From RYN-230 sp963713815 (GTDB taxonomy: Bacteria; Actinomycetota; Actinomycetes; Streptosporangiales; Streptosporangiaceae): 64,000 nucleotides of DNA. The stretch covers positions 1 to 64,000 of the forward strand of contig CAVQNH010000044.1 of NCBI GenBank assembly GCA_963713815.1, given 5' to 3'. Below, piece after piece: positions 20,023-29,299 of the stretch (the first letter of the stretch is position 1; each line of letters opens with the position of its first letter). Made by a program: the position numbers and the translations under genes. A model generated the notes under the pieces. It saw only the letters and a list, made by a program, of their open reading frames with translations. It did not search any database and was not told the origin of the DNA.

Positions 20023-21505
20023 GCGGCGCCCGCCAGATCAGCCTGGCCTCGCCGCTCGCCGCGACCTCGGTCGCCACCGTGCCGCCGACCTGGTCAGCCC
20101 GGGCGCGCAGCGCGGGCAAGGCCGGCCCGTCGCCGTCGGACCGGGCCGCCCACCGGGTGCCGTCATCGGTGATGGTCAGCGTGACCGCCTCGTGGTCGGC
20201 GGCCACCGCCACGGCCACCTGGGTGGCCTGCGCGCCGGCGCCACTGCCCGCCAGCCCCTCCCGCAGCACCCCCAGCAGCTGCCGGGCGGCCGGCGGGGGC
20301 ACCGCGGTGTCCAGCGGCCCTTCCAGGGTCACCTCGGGCACCACGCCGAGCCTCGGGGTCAGCTCGCGGGACACGTCGAGGATGCTGCGCCGCAGGCCGC
20401 GGGCGGGCGCCCCGTGCGCCGGGTCGAAGATGGACTGCCGGAGCAGCGTGATGGACTCGTCCAGGTCCTGGACCACCTGGCTGATCCGGTCGGCCACCTC
20501 GGGACGGCCGCCGAGCAGGCCGGCCGTGCCCTGCAGCGACAGGCCCGACGCGAACAGCCGCTGCACCACCGTGTCGTGCAGGCTGGCGGCGATCCGGTCA
20601 CGGTCGGCCAGGATGCTCATCTCGCGCAGGCGCTCCTGCATCAGGGCGGCCTGCAGGCGGGACCGGCGGATCCGGGCGCGCAGCCCGTGCCCCGCCACCG
20701 CGATCATGGCGGCCAGCGCCGCCCAGGAGATCATCCGGCGGATGAGCACGGCCGGGCTGGCCATGTCGGGCATCAGCGAGACGGTCAGCACCACGGCCAG
20801 GGCGGCCGCGGTCACGTAGAGCGATTCCCAGCGCGTGTGGAAGAGCGCCGCCCAGATGATCGGGCTGAGCAGGATGAGCAGGATCCCGGAGTACGTCCCG
20901 CCGGCCGCCTGGGCCAGCGGGAGCACCGACGCGGTGTACAGCAGCGGGACGGCCACGTCACACCAGGCCGGGACGCGGTCCCAGGGCACCAGCACGACGA
21001 GCGCCGCCGTGGCGGCCAGGATCAGCGCGCTGGCGATCGCGTCCGGGAGCGAGGCCGGCCCGGGCGGCAGCGCCAGGCTCGCCTCGGCCAGGCAGGCGAG
21101 GATGGCGAACGGCGCGATCCTGGCCAGCAGCCCATCCCGGCGCAGGGGCGGGCCGGAGGTGTCCGTCAGCGGATCCGCGGCGTCCTGCGCGTCCGCGAGC
21201 AGGTCAGCGGGATCCTGCGCGTCCGCGAGCAGGTCCGCGGGGGCGGAGGTGCCAGTCAGCGGGCCAGCGGAGGTGCCCGCCGGCGGCCCGGCGAAGGCGC
21301 CCGCCCGTGGGCCCCCGGAGGCGCCCGCCAGTGGGCCAGCGGAGGCGCCCGCCAGTGGGCCAGCGGAGGCGCCCGCCAGCGGGCCTGCGGACGGGGCCGC
21401 CGGCGGCGCTGCGGAAGCGGCCGCGAGCGGCTCTGCGGGGCCGAAGGTGCCGGTCAGCAGCTCTGCCGAGCGGGGGGCGATGCGGGGACCAGTGTGTTCT
21501 TCCAC
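19988..21505 (-). CDS. sensor histidine kinase (HisKA_3/NarL type) with degenerate ATP-binding domain
   Basis: A 505-residue protein. Seen in order: an N-terminal 110-residue segment of octapeptide repeats (SAGPLAGA and variants) and a DLLADAQD pair; five to six membrane helices; the dimerisation/phosphoacceptor segment DRIAASLHDTVVQRLFASGLSLQG with the His in SLHD; and a C-terminal HATPase-like region. The usual N-box (NALRHA-like) is replaced by REGLAGSGAGAQATQVAV, although TITDDGTRW resembles the D-box. No response regulator gene is adjacent. It could be a kinase of low activity or a signalling scaffold; the input signal is unknown. Confidence 0.8.
   Translation of the reverse strand: MEEHTGPRIAPRSAELLTGTFGPAEPLAAASAAPPAAPSAGPLAGASAGPLAGASAGPLAGASGGPRAGAFAGPPAGTSAGPLTGTSAPADLLADAQDPADLLADAQDAADPLTDTSGPPLRRDGLLARIAPFAILACLAEASLALPPGPASLPDAIASALILAATAALVVLVPWDRVPAWCDVAVPLLYTASVLPLAQAAGGTYSGILLILLSPIIWAALFHTRWESLYVTAAALAVVLTVSLMPDMASPAVLIRRMISWAALAAMIAVAGHGLRARIRRSRLQAALMQERLREMSILADRDRIAASLHDTVVQRLFASGLSLQGTAGLLGGRPEVADRISQVVQDLDESITLLRQSIFDPAHGAPARGLRRSILDVSRELTPRLGVVPEVTLEGPLDTAVPPPAARQLLGVLREGLAGSGAGAQATQVAVAVAADHEAVTLTITDDGTRWAARSDGDGPALPALRARADQVGGTVATEVAASGEARLIWRAPLREFGSGVPSR
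21297..21392. repeat. 24-bp tandem repeat inside the histidine kinase gene
   Basis: Four contiguous 24-bp units at 21297, 21321, 21345 and 21369 (GCGCCCGCCAGTGGGCCAGC GGAG, split here for reading). The second and third are identical and the outer two diverged. They encode the SAGPLAGA octapeptide repeats of the kinase N-terminus. Confidence 0.85.
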
Positions 21506-21841
21506 CGTTCATCTGCTTATCGTCGCCGGGTGACGCTCCTCACGAGCTTGCCCCATAGGGAGGTCATATGTCCAGGTCAAGGCCTCAGGGCTGGCTTGAG
21601 TAAACGGGCCGTCATGTGATGGGGTCGGTACAGCACCGCCTGGCGGTGCAGTTACGTTACATTCGGCGGCTACGCCCGCGTTGGGTTGGGCGCGCCGGCG
21701 TGACGGGGGCTGGGCCCGGGGACCGCATGTGTTGCGGACCCCAGGACGATGCTGCGGCAACGGTAAGATCTGCCCGCGGCGGGATGGCCCTCGATCACAC
21801 CGGGATCGGCACCGTTGCCACCGGCTAAGAGGAGCAAAGCA

Positions 21842-22252
21842 GTGAGTGAACGTACCCTGGTCCTAGTCAAGCCCGACGCGGTCCGGCGGGGGCTGATCGG
21901 GGAGGTCCTGTCCCGGATTGAGCACAAGGGCCTGCAGATCGCGGCGATGGACATGCGGGTCATTGCGCGGGAAACGGCGGAAGCTCACTACAGCGAGCAC
22001 GTAGGCAGGCCCTTCTTCCCGTCACTGATCGTGTTCATCACGTCGGGGCCGCTCGTCGCCCTGGTCGTGCAGGGTCCCCGGGCCGTCGAGGCGTTCCGCG
22101 GACTGGCCGGCGCGACCGACCCCGTGCAGGCCGTCGCGGGCACTATCCGCGGGGATCACGCGTTGGATGTTCAGCAGAACATCGTGCACGGATCCGACTC
22201 GCCGGACTCGGCCGAACGGGAAATCAAGATCTTCTTTCCAGACCTCGTTTAG
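21842..22252 (+). CDS. ndk: nucleoside diphosphate kinase
   Basis: A 136-residue enzyme that moves the gamma-phosphate between nucleoside triphosphates and diphosphates through a phospho-His. It starts at the GTG at 21842 after AGGAG. Seen: the N-terminal TLVLVKPDAVRRGLIGE, the nucleotide-binding region, and the active-site NIVHGSDS with His116. Full family length. It lies between folC-DUF4233 and mreB as in other actinomycetes. Confidence 0.97.
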   Translation: MSERTLVLVKPDAVRRGLIGEVLSRIEHKGLQIAAMDMRVIARETAEAHYSEHVGRPFFPSLIVFITSGPLVALVVQGPRAVEAFRGLAGATDPVQAVAGTIRGDHALDVQQNIVHGSDSPDSAEREIKIFFPDLV

Positions 22253-22369
22253 GCAGGCGGGCGCTGGTCGATGAAGGACAAAGAGCAGTTCAGACTCGGC
22301 AGGGTGTGAGCTGCGGCAAATAGACCACAGATCATCCAGCAGACCCTTTTTGGAAGGTTCTCGTTCCTG

Positions 22370-23401
22370 ATGAGCAACGCGCTGGCCTTTCTGGGCCGTG
22401 ACATGGCGGTCGATCTGGGCACCGCTAACACCCTGGTGTATGTCCGGGGTCGCGGCATTGTGCTCAACGAACCCTCCGTGGTGGCCCTGAACACCAACAC
22501 CGGCCACATCGTTGCCGTCGGGGTCGAGGCCAAACGGATGATCGGGCGGACGCCCGGCAACATCGTGGCCGTGCGTCCGCTCAAGGACGGCGTCATCGCC
22601 GACTTCGACGTGACCGAGCGGATGCTGCGCTACTTCATCCAGAAGGTCCACCGGCGCCGGCACCTGGCCAAGCCGCGGGTCGTCGTGGCCGTCCCCAGCG
22701 GCATCACCGGGGTCGAGCAGAGCGCGGTGAAGGAGGCCGGCCATCAGGCCGGGGCCCGCCGCGTGTACATCATCGAGGAACCGATGGCCGCGGCGATCGG
22801 GGCCGGCCTGCCGGTCAACGAGCCCACCGGCAACATGGTGGTGGACATCGGCGGCGGCACCACCGAGGTCGCCGTGATCTCGCTGGGCGGGATCGTCACC
22901 TCCCAGTCCATCCGGGTGGCCGGTGACGAACTCGACCAGGCGATCATCACCTTCGGCAAGAAGGAGTACTCGCTCATGCTCGGCGAGCGCACCGCCGAGG
23001 AGATCAAGATGGCGCTCGGATCCGCCTACCCGTCGGTGGACGAGCCGCACGCCGAGATCCGCGGCCGCGACCTGGTCAGCGGGCTGCCCAAGACCATCGT
23101 GATCTCGGCGGAGGAGATCCGCCGGGCCATCGAGGAGCCGGTCGCGCTGATCGTGGACACGGTCAAGACCACCCTGGACAAGTGCCCGCCCGAGCTGGCC
23201 GGCGACGTGATGGACCGGGGTATCGCGCTGACCGGCGGGGGAGCCCTGCTCCGCGGGCTGGCCGACCGGCTGCGTGAGGAAACGGGCATGCCGGTGCACG
23301 TAGCGGACAACCCGCTCGATTCGGTGGTGCTCGGCACCGGCAAGTGCGTGGAAGATTTCGACACCCTGAGCCAGGTTCTGGTCCCGGAGCGCCGTCGCTG
23401 A
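22370..23401 (+). CDS. mreB: rod shape-determining protein MreB
   Basis: A 343-residue bacterial actin that forms membrane-bound filaments and positions the elongation machinery. Seen: the phosphate-1 loop DLGTANTLVYVRG, the phosphate-2 motif VVDIGGGTTEVAVISLGG, the adenosine motif GIALTGGGALLRGLADRL, and the family N-terminus AFLGRDMAVDLGT. First gene of mreB-mreC-mreD-mrdA-rodA, transcribed rightward with short gaps or overlaps. In filamentous actinomycetes these proteins act mainly in spore wall formation; whether this organism is rod-shaped or mycelial cannot be told from the sequence. Confidence 0.97.
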   Translation: MSNALAFLGRDMAVDLGTANTLVYVRGRGIVLNEPSVVALNTNTGHIVAVGVEAKRMIGRTPGNIVAVRPLKDGVIADFDVTERMLRYFIQKVHRRRHLAKPRVVVAVPSGITGVEQSAVKEAGHQAGARRVYIIEEPMAAAIGAGLPVNEPTGNMVVDIGGGTTEVAVISLGGIVTSQSIRVAGDELDQAIITFGKKEYSLMLGERTAEEIKMALGSAYPSVDEPHAEIRGRDLVSGLPKTIVISAEEIRRAIEEPVALIVDTVKTTLDKCPPELAGDVMDRGIALTGGGALLRGLADRLREETGMPVHVADNPLDSVVLGTGKCVEDFDTLSQVLVPERRR

Positions 23402-23477
23402 CCCGAGCAGGGGAGGATAGGGGCCGCGGCTGCGGCCGCTGACAGGGGCATGGCCGGCGGCTTGACGAGGAGACCTG

Positions 23478-24464
23478 GTGCACGACACCCGGCGAACCCG
23501 CATCATTCTGGGGGTGCTGCTGGCGGTCGCGCTTGCGCTGATCACCATCGACTACCGGGGCGGCGCGGGCGCGCCGCTCGGCGGACTGCGCTCGGCGGGC
23601 GGCAGCGTGTTCGGCTCGGTGGAGAATGCCGCCAGCCTGGTCACCCGGCCGGTCGCCGCGTTCACCGACGGGCTGACCGGCTCCGGCTCCCAGGGCAAGA
23701 TCAATGCTCTCCAACGGCAGGTGGTTGATCTCCGCGCCCAGCTGAACCAGCAGAAACTGAGCCGCAGCGACGAGCGCCAGCTCAGCCAGCTGCTCCAGCT
23801 GTCGGCGCGGGGGAGATACCGGATCGTCACCGCGAGCGTGATCGCGGCCGGCGCGGCCTACGACGACTCGGTCACCATCGACGCCGGGCGGATAGACGGC
23901 ATCAAGCCCGACGAGACCGTGCTGAACGGGCAGGGCCTGGTCGGCACCGTCACCTCGGTCAGCGCGAGCACCTCGACCGTGCTGCTCGCCACCGACGCCA
24001 GCGTGACCGTCGGGGTCCGGCTGGCAGGCACCGGGCAGATCGGCGTGGTGAGCGGGACCGGCAAGAACATCACCGGCAGCGGCCTGCTCCGGCTGCAGGT
24101 GTTCGACGTCAATGCCATCCTGCATACCGGCCAGGAGCTGGTCACCTTCGGCTCGGCGGGCGGCCGCCCCTACGTGCCCGGGGTCCCGGTGGGGGTGATC
24201 ACCAAGCTGGAGGGCACCAGCAGCTCGCTGACCAAGGAGGCGCTGGTCCGGCCGTTCGCCGACGACACCGCGCTGGGCGTGGTCGGCGTCGTGATTGTCC
24301 CGCCGCGCACTAACCCGCGCTTCTCCGTGCTGCCGCCGTCGCCGACCCCGGCTCCGAGGGTCACCGTCACGGTCACCCCGTCGCCCGGTGCTAGCCAGAC
24401 CGGTGCCAGCCAGTCCGGCGCTACCGTGACGCCCACGCCCGGCGCTACCGGAACGGGGCCCTGA
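23478..24464 (+). CDS. mreC: rod shape-determining protein MreC
   Basis: A 328-residue single-pass membrane protein that links MreB to PBP2 on the outer face. It starts at the GTG at 23478. Seen: a cytoplasmic Arg-rich start, a membrane helix (IILGVLLAVALALITI), a coiled coil at about residues 75-105 (INALQRQVVDLRAQLNQQKL), and the beta-barrel core with GLVGTVTSVSASTSTVLLATD. A Pro/Thr/Ser tail of about 50 residues (PSPTPAPRVTVTVTPSPG) completes it; such low-complexity wall-side tails are common in actinomycetes. Confidence 0.95.
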   Translation: MHDTRRTRIILGVLLAVALALITIDYRGGAGAPLGGLRSAGGSVFGSVENAASLVTRPVAAFTDGLTGSGSQGKINALQRQVVDLRAQLNQQKLSRSDERQLSQLLQLSARGRYRIVTASVIAAGAAYDDSVTIDAGRIDGIKPDETVLNGQGLVGTVTSVSASTSTVLLATDASVTVGVRLAGTGQIGVVSGTGKNITGSGLLRLQVFDVNAILHTGQELVTFGSAGGRPYVPGVPVGVITKLEGTSSSLTKEALVRPFADDTALGVVGVVIVPPRTNPRFSVLPPSPTPAPRVTVTVTPSPGASQTGASQSGATVTPTPGATGTGP

Positions 24465-24465
24465 G

Positions 24466-25839
24466 GTGCGGCGCGCGGCGTTCGCGGCGGGCCTGCTGCT
24501 GCTGGCGATCCTGATCCAGCTGACCGTCCTCAACAACGTGCGCCTGCCCGGCGGGGCCGGACCGGACCTCGTCCTGGTCGTGGTGGTGGCCCTGGGGCTG
24601 ACCGGCGGCCCGCTGGAAGGCATGCTGGGCGGTTTCTGCGCTGGCCTGGCCCTGGACGTGGCGCCCCCGGCCACTCACCTGGTGGGCCAGTACGCGCTGG
24701 TGTTCTGCCTGGTCGGGTACGCCGCCGGGCGGGTGGGCAGCCATCTCACCGAGTCCGCCTGGGCCCCGATCGGCGTGGCAGCGCTCGGCGCGGCCCTCGG
24801 GGAGCTGCTTTTCGCCCTGACCGGGATGATCTTCGGGAACCTGGATATCACCTGGTCCGCGGTCGGCCACGTCCTGCCCGCCTCCGTCATCTACGACGTG
24901 CTGCTCAGCCCGTTCGTGCTCTACGCCGTGATCCGGGCCCGGGCGCTGGCCGCCCCGTCCCTGGCCTCGCAGGGCCTGGCCGGTTTCCCCGGCGGGTCGG
25001 CCAGCCAGCCGCTGGGGGTGCCGGGCCTGGCGGGCGCGGTGGCCCTGTTCTCCGGGTCCGGCGCGGTGGTGCGCGACAGCGGGACCGGGGCTGCCCCGAG
25101 GCTGAAGGCCCGGACCCTGCGGGCCGGGTCGTCCCAGGGTGGCTCGGCCAGCGGGGCGCGGCCCCCCCAGGCCCGGCCGTCGCGGGCGGTGCACCTGAAG
25201 TTCGGCGGCGGTGCTGGTGGCTCCGCCCTGTCCAGCGGCTCGGCTGCGGCCGCCCGGGCGGGCCGGCCGCACCCCGGGCGGCCGGTGAACCTGCACCTGG
25301 GCACCCGCCACCGGTTCGGCCGGAACCGGGGCAGCAGGCCGGGCGGTACCGGCACGCAGGGCAACTGGCAGCGCGGCGGCGGGATCCCCGCCCGTGCGTT
25401 CAGCCAGTCCAGCGCGTTCGGCCGGGCCAGCGCCTTCAGCCGCGGTGGCAGCGCCCTGGGGGATGGCGCGGGCGGACGGGCACTGCGCCCGTCCCGGGGC
25501 CCGCGGCTGCGGGGCGGGGTCATGCAGGGCGGGTCCGCGAGCGGCGCCCGGGCGGCCGGGATGCGGATGGGCGCCCGTCCGGCCCGGCCGGTGACCTTGC
25601 GGCTAGGTTCCGGGCGGCGCCGTGACGGCGCCATCGGCGGCTCGGTACTCGGCCGGCGGTCCCGGGGCGGCGGGCTGCGGGGCGGGAAGCAGCGCGCGCC
25701 CCGGTTCCGCGGGGCCAAGGCCGGCGCCCTGAGCGGCCGCCGGGCCCCGGCCAGCGCCCTGAGCGGCCGCCGCGCGTTCGGCCGGCGCCGGTCGCTGTGG
25801 CGAATCTTCGGCAAGCGGTCAGGAGGGCTGTCTCGATGA
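24466..25839 (+). CDS. mreD: rod shape-determining protein MreD with long Arg/Gly-rich C-terminal extension
   Basis: A 457-residue protein starting at a GTG one base after the mreC stop. Residues 1 to about 168 are the normal MreD: five to six membrane helices (LLLLAILIQLTVLNNVRLP, DLVLVVVVALGLTGG, VIYDVLLSPFVLYAVI). Residues about 169-457 are an extra, very basic Gly/Arg/Ser/Ala-rich segment full of RG, RGG and GSASGAR-type motifs with no predicted fold. Usual MreD is 160-220 residues. The reading frame is intact to the stop, which overlaps the mrdA ATG (ATGA), so the tail is probably translated. Its role is unknown; binding to nucleic acid, polar lipid or MreB is speculation. Confidence 0.9.
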   Translation: MRRAAFAAGLLLLAILIQLTVLNNVRLPGGAGPDLVLVVVVALGLTGGPLEGMLGGFCAGLALDVAPPATHLVGQYALVFCLVGYAAGRVGSHLTESAWAPIGVAALGAALGELLFALTGMIFGNLDITWSAVGHVLPASVIYDVLLSPFVLYAVIRARALAAPSLASQGLAGFPGGSASQPLGVPGLAGAVALFSGSGAVVRDSGTGAAPRLKARTLRAGSSQGGSASGARPPQARPSRAVHLKFGGGAGGSALSSGSAAAARAGRPHPGRPVNLHLGTRHRFGRNRGSRPGGTGTQGNWQRGGGIPARAFSQSSAFGRASAFSRGGSALGDGAGGRALRPSRGPRLRGGVMQGGSASGARAAGMRMGARPARPVTLRLGSGRRRDGAIGGSVLGRRSRGGGLRGGKQRAPRFRGAKAGALSGRRAPASALSGRRAFGRRRSLWRIFGKRSGGLSR

Positions 25840-27914
25840 TCCCGGCCTCACGGCGGCGCCTGATCGTGCTGTACGTGATCGTGGCGGCGCTGCTGGTCTC
25901 CCTCGGCGGGCGGCTGTGGTACCTGCAGGTCATGAACGGCCACAGCTACGTGCAGCTGGCCGCCCAGGATCAGACGCAGACCGTGATCACGCCCGCGGTC
26001 CGCGGCCAGATCCTGGACGACGCGGGCCTGCCCATGGTGGACAACGCCAGTTCCCTGGTGGTCACGGTGAACATGATGAACCTGGCCACCCAGAGCGACG
26101 GCGGCGCCGGGGTGCTGCGCCGGCTGGCCCACCTGCTCGGCATGTCCGACAAGCTGCTCACCGAGAAGGTCCGGCTGTGCACCGCGCACGTATCCCAGCC
26201 GTGCTGGCCAGGCTCGCCATACCAGCCCATCCCGGTGGCCCAGCATGTCCCGGACTCGATCGCGGTCCAGATCATGCAGGATCACGCCAGCTACCCCGGG
26301 GTGAGTGCCGGGGTGAACCCGGTGGCCCGCTACCCGCAGCCCAACGGGGCGAACCCCGCGCAGGTCCTCGGCTACCTCGGCCCGATCACCGCCCAGCAGG
26401 TGAAGCAGCAGCACCTGCCCACGACCGGGTTCGCCGGGGTGGACCTGGTCGGCCAGGCCGGCCTGGAGCAGCAGTACAACAGCCAGCTCCAGGGCACGCC
26501 GGGCCAGCAGGTGCTGTCGGTGAACAGCGCCGGGCAGCAGCTCGGAGTGGTCAGGAACACCAACCCCACGACCGGGAACGACCTGGTCACCAGCATCAAC
26601 GCCCGGCTCCAGGGTGACGTCCAGTCGGTGCTGGCCAGCACCATCCAGAAGGCCCAGCAGACGGGCAGCCCGAGGGCCACGACCGGTGCGGCGATAGTGA
26701 TGACCACCACCGGCCGGGTGATCGCCATGGCCAGCGTGCCCTCGTATAACCCCAGCGTCTGGAACGGCGGCATCTCCGAGAAGCAGTACCGGCAGCTGAT
26801 CAACGGGAGCAAGCCGATCCTGAACCGGGTCACCCAGGGCGAGTACGCGCCCGGCTCCACGTTCAAGGTGACCTCCACCGCGGCCGCGGTCAAGGCCGGG
26901 TACAGCCTGGACGGCACCTACAACTGCCCGGCCTCCTACAACATCGGCGGCCGCTCCTTCCTCAACGACGGCCAGAAGAACCTCGGCCAGATGAGCCTGC
27001 ACGAGGCCCTGGTCATCTCCTGCGACACGGTCTTCTACGAGCTGGCCTACGGCACCTATCAGCATGACCATCCGAAGGCCAATGTGGTGACCAGCCCCAA
27101 GGCTCCGATACAGGAAATGCAGAAGATGGAGGTTGCGTGGGGATTCGGCCGGACGCCCGGACTTGACCTGCCCGAGCAGAGCGCCGGCAGTATCCCGACC
27201 CGGGAATGGCTGTACTACCTCTGGAAGGGCAACGCCCATACTGGCCAGAACTGGTGCAAGTACGGGCGGGCCAATGGCACATATGTCCAGCAGATCGAAT
27301 ATCAGGACTGCCATTACGGCAACGTCTGGGAGCCCGGCGAGGCGGCGATCGCGGCCATCGGCCAGGGCTACGTCGCGGTGACGCCGCTCCAGCTGGCCGA
27401 CGCCTACGTGGCCCTGGCCAACGGCGGCAAGCTGTACAGCCCCCGGATCGGCGAGGCCATCATCAGCCCCAGCGGGAAGCTGGTGCAGAAGATCAAGCCC
27501 CCGCTGATCCGGCGGCTGCCGGTGGCCGGGAGCACGCTGGCCTACATCCGGAACGCGCTGGCCGGCGTGACCACCGGCGCGGGCACCGCGGCGAGCGCCT
27601 TCGGCGGCTTTCCCCGCAACCAGGTCTGCGTGGCAGGCAAGACGGGTACGGCGGAAGTGTTCAACAGCTCAGTGACCTCTGTGTTCGCCTCGTTCGCCCC
27701 GTGCAACAACCCCAAGTACGTAGTGGTGGTCATGATCCCGAACTCCAACTACGGCGCTGAGGTAGCGGCGCCCGCCGTCCGGCAGATCTACGACGACATC
27801 TACGGGCTCGAGGGGCACAAGGCGGCCCTCCCGGGCGGGAAGCTTCCCCACGGCCTGCCCAAGATCGCCGCGAGCGGGACTATCACCGCCCCGGCGGGCT
27901 ACGGGGGCTCCTGA
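25836..27914 (+). CDS. mrdA: penicillin-binding protein 2 (elongation transpeptidase)
   Basis: A 692-residue class B PBP that cross-links peptidoglycan with its partner RodA. The ATG at 25836, in ATGA overlap with the mreD stop, is preferred to an in-frame GTG at 25797. Seen: one N-terminal membrane helix (LIVLYVIVAALLVSLGGRLWYLQV), the dimerisation/pedestal domain with RGQILDDAGLPM, the catalytic Ser in APGSTFKVTS, an SCD motif in VISCDTVFYEL, and the KTG triad in AGKTGTAEVF. Exported domain on the wall side. Several Cys residues (CTAHVSQPC, CKYGRANG) could form disulfides. Confidence 0.95.
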   Translation: MIPASRRRLIVLYVIVAALLVSLGGRLWYLQVMNGHSYVQLAAQDQTQTVITPAVRGQILDDAGLPMVDNASSLVVTVNMMNLATQSDGGAGVLRRLAHLLGMSDKLLTEKVRLCTAHVSQPCWPGSPYQPIPVAQHVPDSIAVQIMQDHASYPGVSAGVNPVARYPQPNGANPAQVLGYLGPITAQQVKQQHLPTTGFAGVDLVGQAGLEQQYNSQLQGTPGQQVLSVNSAGQQLGVVRNTNPTTGNDLVTSINARLQGDVQSVLASTIQKAQQTGSPRATTGAAIVMTTTGRVIAMASVPSYNPSVWNGGISEKQYRQLINGSKPILNRVTQGEYAPGSTFKVTSTAAAVKAGYSLDGTYNCPASYNIGGRSFLNDGQKNLGQMSLHEALVISCDTVFYELAYGTYQHDHPKANVVTSPKAPIQEMQKMEVAWGFGRTPGLDLPEQSAGSIPTREWLYYLWKGNAHTGQNWCKYGRANGTYVQQIEYQDCHYGNVWEPGEAAIAAIGQGYVAVTPLQLADAYVALANGGKLYSPRIGEAIISPSGKLVQKIKPPLIRRLPVAGSTLAYIRNALAGVTTGAGTAASAFGGFPRNQVCVAGKTGTAEVFNSSVTSVFASFAPCNNPKYVVVVMIPNSNYGAEVAAPAVRQIYDDIYGLEGHKAALPGGKLPHGLPKIAASGTITAPAGYGGS

Positions 27915-29107
27915 TGAACCTGGGTACCCGCGACTACACCTCCCCGCGATCCCCCACCTTCGGACAGAAGCGCCAGCCCCTGCTGATCCGGGCGGTGGCC
28001 AAGGACTCACCGCTGCGCCGGTACGACTGGATCCTGCTGGTGGCGGTGATCGCGCTCAGCCTGATCGGGACGCTGCTGGTCTACTCGGCCACCCAGCCCA
28101 GCGCCGACCCGCGCAGCTACCTCATCAAGCAGCTGATCAACGTCGCGCTCGGCGTGATCCTCATGGTCGTGGTCAGCCTGCTGGACTACCGGCAGATCCG
28201 GCTGCTCGCCCCGTTCGTGTACGTGGCGTCCGTCCTGGGCCTGGCGGCGGTGCTCAGCCCGCTGGGCACCAGCGTGAGCGGGGCCAAGGCCTGGATCAAC
28301 CTGCCCGCCGGTTTCCAGGTGGAGCCCTCGGAGTTCGCGAAGATCGGGCTGGTCCTGATCATCGCCGTGGTCTTCGGTGAATTGCGGGACGGCGGCCGGA
28401 TCCCCGGGCCCAGGCACGCCGTCGGGGTCCTCGTGCTGGCGCTGATCCCGGTCGCCCTGGTGGAACGCGAGCCGGCCCTGGGCGTGATCATCCTGCTGCT
28501 GCTCATCACGGCCGGCATGATCGCGCTGTCCGGCCTGAAGCTGCGCTGGCTGGCGGGCCTGGCCATAGCGGGCGTGCTCGGGGTGGTGGCGGTGTTCAAG
28601 CTGCACCTGCTGCGCAGCTACCAGCTGGACCGGCTGACCTCGTTCCTGCATCCGGCGGCGGACCCGACGGGGACCGGGTACGAGACGATTCACTCCAAGA
28701 TCATGATCGGGTCCGGGGGCCTGTTCGGCACCGGCTGGCTGCACGGCTCGCTGGTCACCGCGAGCTTCGTGCCGAACCAGCAGACCGACTTCATCGTCAG
28801 CGTCGCGGGCGAGGAGGTCGGCTTCGTCGGCTGCGCCGTGATCATCTTCCTGCTGGGCGTCGTGATCTTCCGCGCGCTGCGCATCGCCAGCCGGGCGGAC
28901 GACCAGTTCGGCCTGCTGGTCGCGTCCGGCATCGCGCTGTGGTTCGGCCTGCAGTCCTTCATCAACATCGGCATGACCATCGGGATCATGCCGGTGACCG
29001 GCCTCCCGCTGCCGTTCGTGTCCTACGGCGGGTCCGCCATATTCGCGGACATGATCGCGGTAGGCGTCCTGCAGTCCGTGCACCGCCGCCACCCGGTCTT
29101 CGGCTGA
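27914..29107 (+). CDS. rodA: peptidoglycan glycosyltransferase RodA (SEDS family)
   Basis: A 397-residue polytopic protein that polymerises lipid II into glycan strands with PBP2. Its ATG overlaps the mrdA stop by one base (TGATG). Seen: about ten membrane helices, the SEDS motif region QVEPSEFAKIGLVLIIA, the DFIVSVAGEEVGFVG segment with its conserved acidic residues, and the C-terminal GLPLPFVSYGGSA. Last gene of the mre-mrdA-rodA run; a strong hairpin follows. Confidence 0.96.
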   Translation: MNLGTRDYTSPRSPTFGQKRQPLLIRAVAKDSPLRRYDWILLVAVIALSLIGTLLVYSATQPSADPRSYLIKQLINVALGVILMVVVSLLDYRQIRLLAPFVYVASVLGLAAVLSPLGTSVSGAKAWINLPAGFQVEPSEFAKIGLVLIIAVVFGELRDGGRIPGPRHAVGVLVLALIPVALVEREPALGVIILLLLITAGMIALSGLKLRWLAGLAIAGVLGVVAVFKLHLLRSYQLDRLTSFLHPAADPTGTGYETIHSKIMIGSGGLFGTGWLHGSLVTASFVPNQQTDFIVSVAGEEVGFVGCAVIIFLLGVVIFRALRIASRADDQFGLLVASGIALWFGLQSFINIGMTIGIMPVTGLPLPFVSYGGSAIFADMIAVGVLQSVHRRHPVFG

Positions 29108-29119
29108 CGCTCTGCTAGC

Positions 29120-29140
29120 CCGGGGGGCCGAGCCCCCCGG
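29120..29140 (+). terminator. hairpin after rodA
   Basis: A perfect 9-bp G+C stem (CCGGGGGGC / GCCCCCCGG) with a 3-base loop begins 13 bp after the rodA stop. A C-run follows and there is no T-run, typical of high-GC terminators. The remaining 160 bp to the next gene show nothing else. Confidence 0.65.
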
Positions 29141-29299
29141 AACCCCCCGCTTGCCCGCTCCGGTACGCACGTCATCTGCGGCAGCAGCCGGGTTAGTCGC
29201 CGGCTCGGCGAGGACACGCCTCCGGCGCGCCTCGCCTCGCCGGCGACGCCAGGGGTCGTCCCCCCGCTGGGCACCGAATCCATCACCTAAGCTGTCAGG

